Shown here: positions 1 to 6,499 of the stretch, one piece after another | Numbering within the stretch: the first letter of the stretch is position 1 | Layout of the letters: each line of letters opens with the position of its first letter | Assembly (NCBI GenBank): GCA_021783525.1 | Contig: JAJXTT010000044.1 | Coordinates: 1,669-9,114, forward strand | Reading direction: 5' to 3' | DNA length: 7,446 nt | Source: Pseudomonadota bacterium | GTDB taxonomy: Bacteria; Pseudomonadota; Gammaproteobacteria; Burkholderiales; Gallionellaceae | Position numbers and translations under genes: made by a program | The notes under the pieces: model-generated | What the model was told of the DNA's origin: nothing | Database searches by the model: none | The model's input: the letters and a program-made list of their open reading frames with translations, nothing else

Positions 1-1019
1 TCGTCCACCAGCACCTTCTGGAAGCGGCGCTCCAGCGCCGCATCCTTCTCGATGTATTTGCGGTATTCGTCCAGCGTGGTGGCGCCGATGCAGTGCAGCT
101 CGCCGCGCGCCAGCGCCGGCTTGAGCATGTTGCCCGCATCCATCGCGCCTTCTGCCTTGCCCGCGCCGACCATGGTGTGCAGCTCGTCGATGAACACGAT
201 GTTCCTGCCCTCGTCCTTGGCCAGCTCGTTCAGCACCGATTTCAAGCGCTCCTCGAATTCGCCGCGATACTTCGCACCCGCAAGCAGCGCCGCCATGTCC
301 AGCGACAGCACGCGCTTGCCTTTCAGGGTCTCCGGCACTTCCTCGTTGATGATGCGCTGTGCCAGGCCTTCAACGATCGCGGTCTTGCCGACGCCCGGTT
401 CGCCGATCAGCACGGGGTTGTTCTTGGTGCGGCGCTGCAGCACCTGGATCGCGCGGCGGATCTCGTCGTCGCGGCCGATCACCGGGTCCAGCTTGCCCTG
501 ACGCGCACGTTCGGTGAGGTCCATGCAGTATTTCTTCAGCGCTTCGCGCTGGCCTTCGGCTTCCTGCGAGCCAACCGACTCGCCGCCGCGCACGGCGTTG
601 ATGGCCTGCTCCAGCGGCGCACGCGCCACGCCGTGCTGTTTGAGCAGGCGGCCGGTTTCGCCCTTGTCGTTGGTAAGCGCCAGCAGGTACATCTCGCTGG
701 CGATGAACTGGTCTCCCCGCTTCTGCGCTTCCTTGTCGGTGAGGTTGAACAGGTTGGACAGGTCGCGCCCCACCTGCACTTCGCCGCCGTGCCCTTCTAT
801 CTTGGGCAGGCGAGAAACGGCATCGCTGAGTGCAGTCTTCAGCGCATTGACATTGCCCCCGGCGCGCGCGAGCAGCGAACCGGCCCCGCTCTCGGCGTCG
901 TTGAGCAGGGCCAGCAGCAGGTGCTGCGGCTCGATGAACTGGTTGTCGCTGCCGACGGCCAGGCTCTGGGCATCGGAAAGGGCTTGCTGCAGCTTGGTGG
1001 TGAACTTGTCGAAACGCAT
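1..1019 (-). CDS. clpB: ClpB ATP-dependent disaggregase, N-terminal part (runs off left edge)
   Basis: This is the N-terminal 339 codons of ClpB, the cytoplasmic AAA+ hexamer that works with DnaK/DnaJ/GrpE to pull apart aggregated proteins after heat stress. The product starts MRFDKFTTKLQQAL, typical of ClpB. The double-repeat N domain covers about residues 1-145. In AAA+ domain 1 the Walker A motif GEPGVGKT is at 206-213, the pore-loop KYRGEF (Tyr251) at 250-255, Walker B with Asp278-Glu279 at 274-279, and the paired arginine fingers at 331-332. These positions match E. coli ClpB numbering, so the start is well supported. A good Shine-Dalgarno (AAGGAG on the minus strand, 1026-1031) lies 6 nt before the ATG. 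The family is about 860 residues, so the coiled-coil M domain and second AAA+ domain lie outside the window. The gene diverges from nadC. No truncation or frameshift is seen. Confidence 0.97.
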   Translation of the reverse strand, partial: MRFDKFTTKLQQALSDAQSLAVGSDNQFIEPQHLLLALLNDAESGAGSLLARAGGNVNALKTALSDAVSRLPKIEGHGGEVQVGRDLSNLFNLTDKEAQKRGDQFIASEMYLLALTNDKGETGRLLKQHGVARAPLEQAINAVRGGESVGSQEAEGQREALKKYCMDLTERARQGKLDPVIGRDDEIRRAIQVLQRRTKNNPVLIGEPGVGKTAIVEGLAQRIINEEVPETLKGKRVLSLDMAALLAGAKYRGEFEERLKSVLNELAKDEGRNIVFIDELHTMVGAGKAEGAMDAGNMLKPALARGELHCIGATTLDEYRKYIEKDAALERRFQKVLVD

Positions 1020-1054
1020 GATGCACTCCTTGATGGAATATCTGAACTGGCCCA

Positions 1055-1082
1055 TAGATGGGGCAGCCCGCGGCGATTTCAA
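1055..1082 (-). promoter_or_regulatory. Sigma-32 (heat-shock) promoter of clpB
   Basis: Read on the minus strand, the -35 element TTGAAA (1077-1082) is followed by a 13-nt spacer and the -10 element CCCCATCTA (1055-1063). The RpoH consensus is roughly CTTGAA, 13-17 nt, CCCCATnTA, so this is almost a perfect match; the base before TTGAAA is G rather than C. Transcription would start near 1047-1050, giving a leader of about 30 nt before the clpB ATG. ClpB is a classic RpoH target in proteobacteria, which agrees with the motif. Confidence 0.87.
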
Positions 1083-1105
1083 CCCCCCGTTCCTTCCCTT
1101 ATACT
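1077..1105 (+). promoter_or_regulatory. Candidate sigma-70 promoter of nadC
   Basis: On the plus strand TATACT (1100-1105) is a good -10 hexamer, 25 nt before the nadC ATG. A 17-nt spacer leads back to TTTCAA (1077-1082), a poor -35 with three of six consensus bases. Those six bases are the complement of the clpB heat-shock -35. The predicted start near 1112 gives a leader of about 19 nt that includes the nadC ribosome binding site. The -10 is convincing, the -35 is not. Confidence 0.45.
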
Positions 1106-1130
1106 ACGCCCCCATCCAAGGATACGTACC

Positions 1131-1976
1131 ATGCCACACACGCCACTCGCACACACCATCCGCGCCAACGTCATCGCCGCTTTGACTGAGGACGGTTACG
1201 ACAACGACCTCACCGCGCAACTGATCCCGGAGCATGCGCAGGCACGCGCCACCGTCATCACGCGCGAAGCGGCGGTGCTGTGCGGCACGCTGTGGTTCGA
1301 GGAATGTTTCCTCACGCTCGACCCCGAATGCAGGATCAGCTGGAAGGCCCAGGAGGGCACCGCAGTCGAGGCCAACCATGTCCTGTGCGAGATACGCGGC
1401 AATGCGCGGGCCATGCTCACCGCCGAACGTCCGGCATTGAACTTCCTGCAGACGCTCTCCGCCGTCGCCACGGTAACCCGGCGCTACGTCGACGCGGCCA
1501 GCGGCACGCACGCCAAGATCATGGATACGCGCAAGACCCTGCCCGGCCTGCGCCTGGCGGAGAAACATGCGGTCAGGGTGGGCGGCGGGCACAACCAGCG
1601 CATCGGCCTGTTCGACGGCGTCCTCATCAAGGAGAACCACATCGCGGCGGCCGGCGGCATCGGCAGGGTCATGGAACACGCGTTCCGGATCACCCCGCCG
1701 GGTGTGCCGATCCAGATCGAAGTGGAGACCCTCGCGCAGCTCGATGAGGCCATGAACGCGGGGGCGCGGCTTATCTTGCTCGATAACTTTTCGATGGCGG
1801 ACATGCGCCTTGCCGTGACGCATGCCGCAAGGCGCGCCGAGCTGGAAGCCTCCGGCGGCATCACGCTGGAGAATGTGCGCCTGGTCGCGGAGACCGGGGT
1901 GGATCGCATCTCGATCGGCGCGCTGACCAAGGACATCAAGGCCGTCGACCTGTCGATGCGCATCGCGCTGCCGTGA
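1131..1976 (+). CDS. nadC: Nicotinate-nucleotide pyrophosphorylase (quinolinate phosphoribosyltransferase)
   Basis: NadC converts quinolinate and PRPP to nicotinate mononucleotide, CO2 and pyrophosphate, the step after NadB/NadA in de novo NAD synthesis, in the cytoplasm. The 281-residue product has the usual family length (E. coli 297). Signature segments are in order: TRKT at 133-136, RVGGGHNQR at 149-157, KENH at 167-170, EVE at 197-199, LLDNF at 216-220, SGGI at 241-244 and SIGALT at 261-266. These supply the quinolinate- and phosphate-binding residues of the alpha/beta barrel. The ATG at 1131 has AAGGA (1118-1122) 8 nt upstream, and MPHTPLAHTIRANVIAAL is a normal N-terminus. The same frame stays open more than 1 kb upstream, but that stretch is antisense to clpB and should not be taken as an extension. 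nadB and nadA are not adjacent. The gene looks intact. Confidence 0.97.
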   Translation: MPHTPLAHTIRANVIAALTEDGYDNDLTAQLIPEHAQARATVITREAAVLCGTLWFEECFLTLDPECRISWKAQEGTAVEANHVLCEIRGNARAMLTAERPALNFLQTLSAVATVTRRYVDAASGTHAKIMDTRKTLPGLRLAEKHAVRVGGGHNQRIGLFDGVLIKENHIAAAGGIGRVMEHAFRITPPGVPIQIEVETLAQLDEAMNAGARLILLDNFSMADMRLAVTHAARRAELEASGGITLENVRLVAETGVDRISIGALTKDIKAVDLSMRIALP

Positions 1977-1992
1977 GTCCGTATTCCTGACG

Positions 1993-2041
1993 CCGGCCCG
2001 CACAGTCACCACAATCTTTTTGTGGCTAATGGATGGGCCGG
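1993..2041. repeat. Nested inverted repeats between nadC and trxC, possible weak terminator
   Basis: An inner hairpin pairs CCACAA (2009-2014) with TTGTGG (2020-2025) around a 5-nt loop. An outer pair, CCGGCCC (1993-1999) and GGGCCGG (2035-2041), is perfectly complementary over 7 nt and encloses it. Placed 16 nt after the nadC stop, it could end or stabilise nadC transcripts. No T-run follows either arm, so it is not a canonical intrinsic terminator. Its right edge adjoins the trxC -35 element. Confidence 0.35.
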
Positions 2042-2042
2042 G

Positions 2043-2071
2043 TTGAAATTTCGCGACGCACTCCGTATATT
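2043..2071 (+). promoter_or_regulatory. Sigma-70 promoter of trxC
   Basis: TTGAAA (2043-2048) and TATATT (2066-2071) are separated by exactly 17 nt. Each differs from consensus at only one position (TTGACA, TATAAT). The predicted start near 2078 gives a leader of about 20 nt. This suggests trxC is transcribed independently of nadC. I see no OxyR site that I can support. Confidence 0.72.
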
Positions 2072-2098
2072 AGAAATTCCTGATTTACTGAGATCATC

Positions 2099-2533
2099 AT
2101 GAGCGACTCCAAACATATCGTCTGTCCGCATTGCGATGCGGTCAATCGCGTCCCGTCCGACAAGATTGCGGAACAACCCACCTGCGGCAAGTGCAAGCAG
2201 GCACTGTTCACGGCACACCCGGTCGAACTGACCGAGCAGAATTTCATGCTGCACATCTCGCGCAACGACATCCCGGTGCTGGTGGACTTCTGGGCGCCGT
2301 GGTGCGGCCCCTGCCGCATGATGGCCCCCGCCTACGAAAAGGCCGCGCAACGCCTGGAGCCCGAGCTGCGCGTCGCCAAACTGAACACGGAAGAAGCGCA
2401 GCACATCGCCGCGCAATACAACATCCAGAGCATCCCGACCCTGGCGCTGTTCAGGGGCGGGAAAGAGATCGCGCGCAAGTCCGGCGCGATGGACGCGGCA
2501 CTGATCGAGTCGTGGATAAAATCGAAGTCCTGA
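2099..2533 (+). CDS. trxC: Thioredoxin 2 (zinc-containing thioredoxin TrxC)
   Basis: This is a cytoplasmic dithiol-disulfide oxidoreductase that reduces protein disulfides, normally kept reduced by thioredoxin reductase. The 144-residue product (E. coli TrxC is 139) has the two-part layout of thioredoxin 2. An N-terminal zinc-ribbon has CxxC pairs at Cys9/Cys12 and Cys29/Cys32, which separates it from thioredoxin 1. The thioredoxin fold follows, with the active site WCGPC at 68-72 inside DFWAPWCGPCRMMAP and the cis-proline Pro113 in SIPTLALF. There is no signal peptide. The ribosome binding site is weak (GAGA at 2090-2093), but the start places the zinc finger at the expected distance and sits just behind a strong promoter. 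In E. coli trxC responds to oxidative stress through OxyR; whether that holds here cannot be seen. Confidence 0.95.
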   Translation: MSDSKHIVCPHCDAVNRVPSDKIAEQPTCGKCKQALFTAHPVELTEQNFMLHISRNDIPVLVDFWAPWCGPCRMMAPAYEKAAQRLEPELRVAKLNTEEAQHIAAQYNIQSIPTLALFRGGKEIARKSGAMDAALIESWIKSKS

Positions 2534-2622
2534 ATGGGGAATCGCTGGAATATCTTCTCGTATCGACGACAGTGCTGATGCGGACCGCATGCGCTGCAAA
2601 TCCGGCCAGGTGACATTGAAGT

Positions 2623-2655
2623 CCGTTCGCCTTGAGCCTGTCGAAAGGTGAACGG
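2623..2655. repeat. Dispersed-type palindromic repeat (REP-like) downstream of trxC
   Basis: The arms CCGTTCGCCTT (2623-2633) and AAGGTGAACGG (2645-2655) pair over 11 positions with one G·T wobble, around the loop GAGCCTGTCGA (2634-2644). This resembles a short intergenic palindrome that I recall as widespread in GC-rich bacterial genomes (forms with TTCGACAGGCTCAGG and CGAACGG). It lies 89 nt after the trxC stop, where it could stabilise or end the transcript. Its family assignment is from memory; the inverted repeat itself is directly visible. Confidence 0.68.
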
Positions 2656-2680
2656 CGTCGATGCTCCATCGTGCCGGATC

Positions 2681-2686
2681 TATAAC
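2681..2686 (+). promoter_or_regulatory. Candidate -10 element for the methyltransferase at 2702
   Basis: TATAAC matches the -10 consensus at five of six positions and lies 15 nt before the ATG at 2702. With a 17-nt spacer the -35 would be TCGATG (2658-2663), which is poor. If used, the leader would be only about 9 nt, which fits the absence of a clear ribosome binding site. Tentative. Confidence 0.3.
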
Positions 2687-2701
2687 GACTGCAAAGACGC
2701 G

Positions 2702-3445
2702 ATGAACCCAGATCACTTCACCCAGGTTGCCGGAAAATATGCCGCGTTCAGGCCGTCATATCCCGACGCGCTGTTCGACTGGCTGGCAAGCATCGCGCCG
2801 CAACGCGAGCTGGCATGGGATTGCGGCGCGGGCAGCGGACAGGCGACCGTCGCGCTGGCCTCGCGCTTCGCCCAGGTGCTGGGCACCGACATCAGTAGCG
2901 CGCAACTTGCGTCCGCACCCGCGCTTGCCAACGTCCAGTACCGCGTGACCCCTGCCGAGGCCAGCGGCTTGCCGGACCACTGCGTGGATGTCGTCACCGT
3001 TGCCCAGGCCTTGCACTGGTTCGACCTGCCCCGGTTCTATGGCGAGACGCAACGCGTATTGAGGCCGCGCGGCATCATTGCGGCGTGGGGCTACAACCGA
3101 TTGATGACCGGCCACGCCGAGGTACAGCGTATCGTGGACCGTTTCTACGACGAGACCATAGGCGCCTACTGGCCGTCCGAACGCGTGCATGTGGAAAACG
3201 CATACCGCGACCTGCCGTTCCCGTTCTCGCGCGTTCCCGCTCCGGCATTCTCGCTGCACAAGGCATGGACGCGCGAACACTTGCTCGGCTACCTGCGCAG
3301 CTGGTCGGCGGTGGGGAGGTTCCAGGCAGAGAAAGGTTACGATCCGGTCAGCGATCTCGCGGAAGAGATCGGTGCGCACTGGCCCGAAGGAAAGACATGC
3401 CGGATCGAGTGGCCGCTGTTCCTGCACGTCGGCCGCGCAGACTGA
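2702..3445 (+). CDS. Class I SAM-dependent methyltransferase, substrate unknown
   Basis: The 247-residue product is a soluble Rossmann-fold methyltransferase of the Methyltransf_11 type. It begins MNPDHFTQVAGKYAAFRPSYP, typical of a broad family that also includes yeast Tmt1/Crg1-like enzymes. The SAM-binding glycine motif WDCGAGSG is at 39-46, the acidic residue after strand 2 is Asp63 in GTDIS, and the post-motif segment VTVAQALHWFD at 98-108 carries the family's QALHWF signature. A C-terminal substrate region follows. The substrate cannot be deduced. A GTG at 2648 in the same frame would add 18 residues, but it lies inside the palindromic repeat and the extra residues do not look like family sequence, so ATG 2702 is preferred despite its weak ribosome binding site. 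The gene faces the next methyltransferase, with directly adjoining stop codons. Confidence 0.88.
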   Translation: MNPDHFTQVAGKYAAFRPSYPDALFDWLASIAPQRELAWDCGAGSGQATVALASRFAQVLGTDISSAQLASAPALANVQYRVTPAEASGLPDHCVDVVTVAQALHWFDLPRFYGETQRVLRPRGIIAAWGYNRLMTGHAEVQRIVDRFYDETIGAYWPSERVHVENAYRDLPFPFSRVPAPAFSLHKAWTREHLLGYLRSWSAVGRFQAEKGYDPVSDLAEEIGAHWPEGKTCRIEWPLFLHVGRAD

Positions 3446-4051
3446 TCAGCGGTGCTTGCGTGCCACCAGGTCGATCAGTGCCGACATGCCGCTGTGTCCC
3501 GAACCTTCGCTGATGATGTCGTCGTGCTCGCGCAGATGCAGTATCTGCATGTCGTCGAAAGCGCTGCGCAACAGGGCTTCGGTGTAGAGGTTCTCGGCTT
3601 GCGACGGCCCGCCGGTGCGGTAGTGCAACTGGCGCGGCGTGTAGCCCTGCAGCAATAGCAGTCCGCCGGGCTTCAGGCAGCGCTTGATGTGGGCGAACAT
3701 CTGCTCGCGCAGCTCGGGCGGGGCGAACTGGATGAAGATCGCCGCGACCATGTCGAAACGGTTCTCGCCCCAGGCCCATTGCGTCAGGTCGACCAGCTCG
3801 AACGTCACCTCCACGCCGCGCTCCCGCGCGAGCTTCCTGGCTTTTTCCTGCGCAACGGACGAAGCGTCCACCGACAGCACGTCCAGTCCCTGCCCGGCCA
3901 GCCACACGCCGTTGCGCCCTTCCCCGTCGGCCACGGCAAGGCAGGACATCCCCGGCTTCAGCAGGCTTTGCTGCGAGGCCAGGAAGGCATTCGGTTCGGT
4001 GCCGAAATGATATTCATCGCCAGCGTAACGTTCGTCCCAGACACTCGTCAT
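3446..4051 (-). CDS. TehB-like class I SAM-dependent methyltransferase
   Basis: The 201-residue product, starting MTSVWDERYAGDEYHFGTEPNAFL, belongs to the TehB-like methyltransferase group (E. coli TehB is 197 residues). These are small cytoplasmic enzymes, some of which methylate oxyanions such as tellurite or selenium compounds. The SAM loop is LAVADGEGRNG (38-48), a common variant of the usual glycine-rich motif in this group. The acidic residue after strand 2 is Asp62 in SVDAS (60-64), and FDMVAAIFIQFAP (99-111) is the motif IV region. Similarity to TehB does not prove tellurite resistance, so I give no symbol. A poor G-rich ribosome binding site precedes the ATG. An in-frame open extension runs upstream into glcF but has no family resemblance. 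The gene lies 98 nt after glcF on the same strand and may be read from the glc operon. Confidence 0.87.
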   Translation of the reverse strand: MTSVWDERYAGDEYHFGTEPNAFLASQQSLLKPGMSCLAVADGEGRNGVWLAGQGLDVLSVDASSVAQEKARKLARERGVEVTFELVDLTQWAWGENRFDMVAAIFIQFAPPELREQMFAHIKRCLKPGGLLLLQGYTPRQLHYRTGGPSQAENLYTEALLRSAFDDMQILHLREHDDIISEGSGHSGMSALIDLVARKHR

Positions 4052-4118
4052 ATGCCCCCCGATCAAAGTTCGTTCTTCCGTACTGCCGTATCGCTCGTTT
4101 CTGCCGCTGCGGGCATGT

Positions 4119-4141
4119 CCGGGTCCGACGATGCAACCCGG
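4119..4141 (-). repeat. Small hairpin just downstream of glcF
   Basis: CCGGGT (4119-4124) and ACCCGG (4136-4141) are perfect 6-nt inverted arms around an 11-nt loop, 8 nt after the glcF stop. No T-run follows on the minus strand, so it is not a standard intrinsic terminator. It could be an RNA-processing or stabilising hairpin between glcF and the TehB-like gene. The rest of the 98-nt gap shows nothing else that I can name. Confidence 0.35.
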
Positions 4142-4149
4142 CGATGCGC

Positions 4150-5391
4150 TCAGTTTCCGCCTGTCGCAGAGGCCAGTGCATCGTCCAGCAACTCGATCCA
4201 GTGGCGCACCGGCATGTCGGTCCCGCTTTGCAGATGGGTCTGGCAGCCGATGTTGGCACTGGCGATCTGTGCGGGCTTTCCGCTTTGCAGCGCATTGAGC
4301 TTGTTGCGCAACAGTTGCTGCGACAACTCCTTCTGCAGGATCGAATAGGTTCCCGCTGAGCCGCAACACAGATGCTTGTCTGCTACCGGCGTCAGTTCAT
4401 AGCCGGCCCGGGTCAGCAATTGTTCGATCACGCCGACGATGCGTTGCCCGTGCTGCAGCGTGCAGGGCGCATGGAACGCGACCTTGCCGTGCTGCGCCGG
4501 TGTGAGCAGGTTCAACAGGCCGTCCTTCTCGGCGGCGAGTATCTCGCTCAGGTCGCGCGTCAGCCCGGAGATGCGCTCGGCTTTCGCCGCATACGCCGGG
4601 TCGTTGCGCAGCAGGTGCCCGTATTCCTTGACCATCGCGCCGCAGCCGCTGGCGGTCATCACGATCGCCTCCGCGCCTTTTTCCACGGAGGGATACCAGG
4701 CGTCGATGTTGCGGCGCATATAGTCCAGGCCGTCCTCATGCGCGTTCAGGTGGTAGCTGACCGCGCCGCAGCAACCGGCTTTTTCGGCGCCGACCAGAGA
4801 GATGCCCAGCCTGTCGAGCACCCGCGCTGCCGCGGCATTGGTATTGGGCGCCAGTCCCGGCTGCACGCAGCCCTCCAGTACCAGCATGGTGCGGGCATGA
4901 CGCGCAGCCGGGCGCGCTGTCCGCTTCTGCGCGACAGGGATGCTCCTGGCCACGCCGCCCGGCAGCAACGGGCGCATCATGCGCCCGGCTGCCAGCAGGG
5001 AATTGAATACGGCCGGACGCGGCAGCACCTGGCGCAGCAGTCCGCGCTGGATGCGCTGGCCCAGGCTGCGCCCGGTTCTCTCTTCGGCATAGCCGCGCCC
5101 GATGTCCACCAGGCGGCCGTATTGCACGCCGGACGGGCAGGTCGTTTCGCAGGAACGGCAGGTGAGGCAACGGTCCAGGTGCAGCATGGTTTTTTCCGTC
5201 ACTGCGGCGCCTTCGAGCATCTCCTTGATCAGGTAGATGCGCCCGCGCGGACTGTCCAGTTCGTTGCCCAGCAGTTGGTAAGTGGGACAGGTCGCGGTGC
5301 AGAATCCGCAATGCACGCAGGCGCGCAGGATGGACTCCGCCTCCTGTCCGTCGGCCGTGTGTTTGATCGCGTCGAGTAGATTGGTTTGCAT
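4150..5391 (-). CDS. glcF: Glycolate oxidase iron-sulfur subunit GlcF
   Basis: GlcF is the electron-transfer subunit of the GlcDEF glycolate dehydrogenase, passing electrons from the flavin subunits toward the membrane quinone pool. The 413-residue product (E. coli 407) has two [4Fe-4S] ferredoxin motifs: Cys25-Cys28-Cys31-Cys35 within CVHCGFCTATCP, and Cys75-Cys78-Cys81-Cys85 within CLTCRSCETTCP. Two cysteine-rich CCG domains follow, with CCG at 207-209 and 342-344, as in heterodisulfide-reductase-type subunits. There are no obvious transmembrane helices. The ATG lies 4 nt after the glcE stop, and its Shine-Dalgarno GGAG (5402-5405 on the minus strand) lies within the end of glcE, so the two are very likely translationally linked. 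All cluster cysteines are present and the gene looks functional. Confidence 0.96.
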   Translation of the reverse strand: MQTNLLDAIKHTADGQEAESILRACVHCGFCTATCPTYQLLGNELDSPRGRIYLIKEMLEGAAVTEKTMLHLDRCLTCRSCETTCPSGVQYGRLVDIGRGYAEERTGRSLGQRIQRGLLRQVLPRPAVFNSLLAAGRMMRPLLPGGVARSIPVAQKRTARPAARHARTMLVLEGCVQPGLAPNTNAAAARVLDRLGISLVGAEKAGCCGAVSYHLNAHEDGLDYMRRNIDAWYPSVEKGAEAIVMTASGCGAMVKEYGHLLRNDPAYAAKAERISGLTRDLSEILAAEKDGLLNLLTPAQHGKVAFHAPCTLQHGQRIVGVIEQLLTRAGYELTPVADKHLCCGSAGTYSILQKELSQQLLRNKLNALQSGKPAQIASANIGCQTHLQSGTDMPVRHWIELLDDALASATGGN

Positions 5392-5395
5392 GGCG

Positions 5396-6469
5396 TCAGA
5401 ACTCCGAATACATGCGGCCGGGATTGAAGATGCCGTGCGGATCGAAGGTCTGCTTCAAACGCTGGTGCAACTGCAACAAGGATGGCGACAAGGGATGGAA
5501 CGGTTCGACACCGGGTACGGTGCCGCGGAACACGGCGGCCTGCCCGCCGAGCGCAACCGTAGCCTGACGGATGTCCGCTGCAGGCGCATCGCTCGCGAGC
5601 CAGCGCAGGGCGCCGCCCCATTCGATCAGCTGGCGTCCCGGCAGCTTCGGCGCCGCCGCGGTGGACGGCAGCGACAAACGCCACAGCGCGTATCCCTGCC
5701 GGCCGCCGGCCGCCTGGAAGAACGCATGCTGCTGTTCGCGCACGCTGCGCCAGAAATCGCCGGCATCCTCCACGACCTCTCCGCCGAGTTTCTGTCGCAC
5801 CGAGCGTATCGCGGCGGCGGCACCCGACAGGCGCACGGTGAGCACGCCGTCGTGATGGCAAGTCGCGGACAGCGACAGCGGTTGTGCCGCCCAGCGGTTC
5901 ATCGTCTCGATCGCCTCGCGCTCTGCCATGTCGAATCGCAAGCTCAATTCCTCGACGGGTATCGGCAGGACTTTCAGCGAGACGTCGAGCATCAGGCCCA
6001 GCGTGCCCAGCGAGCCGGGCATCAGCCGCGACACGTCGTAACCGGCGACGTTCTTCATGACCTGCCCGCCGAAGTTCAGCACATCGCCTTTGCCGTCGAT
6101 CATGCGCACGCCGAGCACGTAGTCGCGCACCGAACCGGTATAGGCACGGCGCGGCCCCGACAGTCCGGCTGCGATGCAGCCGCCCAATGTCGCGCCCGGC
6201 CCGAAATGCGGCGGCTCGAACGCCAGCATCTGCCGCTTGGCCGCCAGCACCGCCTCAAGCTCCGCCAGCGGCGTGCCGGAACGCGCCGTGATGACGAGCT
6301 CGGTGGGTTCGTAGGAGACGACGCCGCGGTATTGCGTCGCGTCCAGCGTGTCGCCCTGCGTGGCGCGGCCGTAGAACGCCTTGCTGCCCGAACCGGCGAT
6401 GCGCAACGGGCGGCGGTCCCGGCCGGCGGCAAGCACGGACTGGCTGAATTGTTCGATGAGGTTCTGCAT
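5396..6469 (-). CDS. glcE: Glycolate oxidase FAD-binding subunit GlcE
   Basis: GlcE is the second flavoprotein subunit of glycolate dehydrogenase, required with GlcD and GlcF for oxidation of glycolate to glyoxylate. The 357-residue product (E. coli 350) is a PCMH-type FAD-binding protein. IAGSGSKAFYGR (24-35) forms the first FAD loop. GPGATLGGCIAAGLSGPRRAYTG (90-112, shown here as two parts: GPGATLGGCIAAG and LSGPRRAYTG) and the segment around VMKNVAGYDVSRLMPGSLG (137-155) form the main FAD pocket. The C-terminus FDPHGIFNPGRMYSEF is the usual end of this family. It begins 30 nt after the glcD stop with a weak purine-rich ribosome binding site (AGAGA), and ends 4 nt before glcF. The order glcD-glcE-glcF matches the E. 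coli glc operon. It looks intact. Confidence 0.96.
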   Translation of the reverse strand: MQNLIEQFSQSVLAAGRDRRPLRIAGSGSKAFYGRATQGDTLDATQYRGVVSYEPTELVITARSGTPLAELEAVLAAKRQMLAFEPPHFGPGATLGGCIAAGLSGPRRAYTGSVRDYVLGVRMIDGKGDVLNFGGQVMKNVAGYDVSRLMPGSLGTLGLMLDVSLKVLPIPVEELSLRFDMAEREAIETMNRWAAQPLSLSATCHHDGVLTVRLSGAAAAIRSVRQKLGGEVVEDAGDFWRSVREQQHAFFQAAGGRQGYALWRLSLPSTAAAPKLPGRQLIEWGGALRWLASDAPAADIRQATVALGGQAAVFRGTVPGVEPFHPLSPSLLQLHQRLKQTFDPHGIFNPGRMYSEF

Positions 6470-6499
6470 GGGTTTGTCTGTCTCTACAAAAAACGGTCA

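Noticed and set aside
93..1976. A 627-codon open frame on the plus strand that is antisense to clpB and runs in frame into nadC
   Set aside because: Everything before 1131 mirrors a clearly real clpB coding sequence, and the extra residues show no NadC features. Long antisense frames of this kind are expected opposite GC-rich genes, and nadC has its own ribosome binding site and -10 at 1131.
2578..2590. Palindrome ATGCGG-A-CCGCAT between trxC and the methyltransferase gene as a terminator or operator
   Set aside because: The one-base centre leaves only a 4-bp stem once a realistic loop is allowed, no T-run follows, and such short palindromes are common by chance at this GC content.
2006..2716. 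A 236-codon minus-strand open frame across trxC
   Set aside because: It runs antisense through the trxC coding sequence, its promoter and the palindromic repeat, with no recognisable motif.
4052..4369. An upstream extension of the TehB-like methyltransferase, making 307 residues
   Set aside because: The added part overlaps the real glcF coding end in another frame and has no family resemblance, while ATG 4051 gives the usual TehB-like N-terminus and length.
4372..5379. A long plus-strand open frame opposite glcF
   Set aside because: It is the mirror of the glcF coding sequence, with histidine-, alanine- and arginine-rich composition and no recognisable domain.
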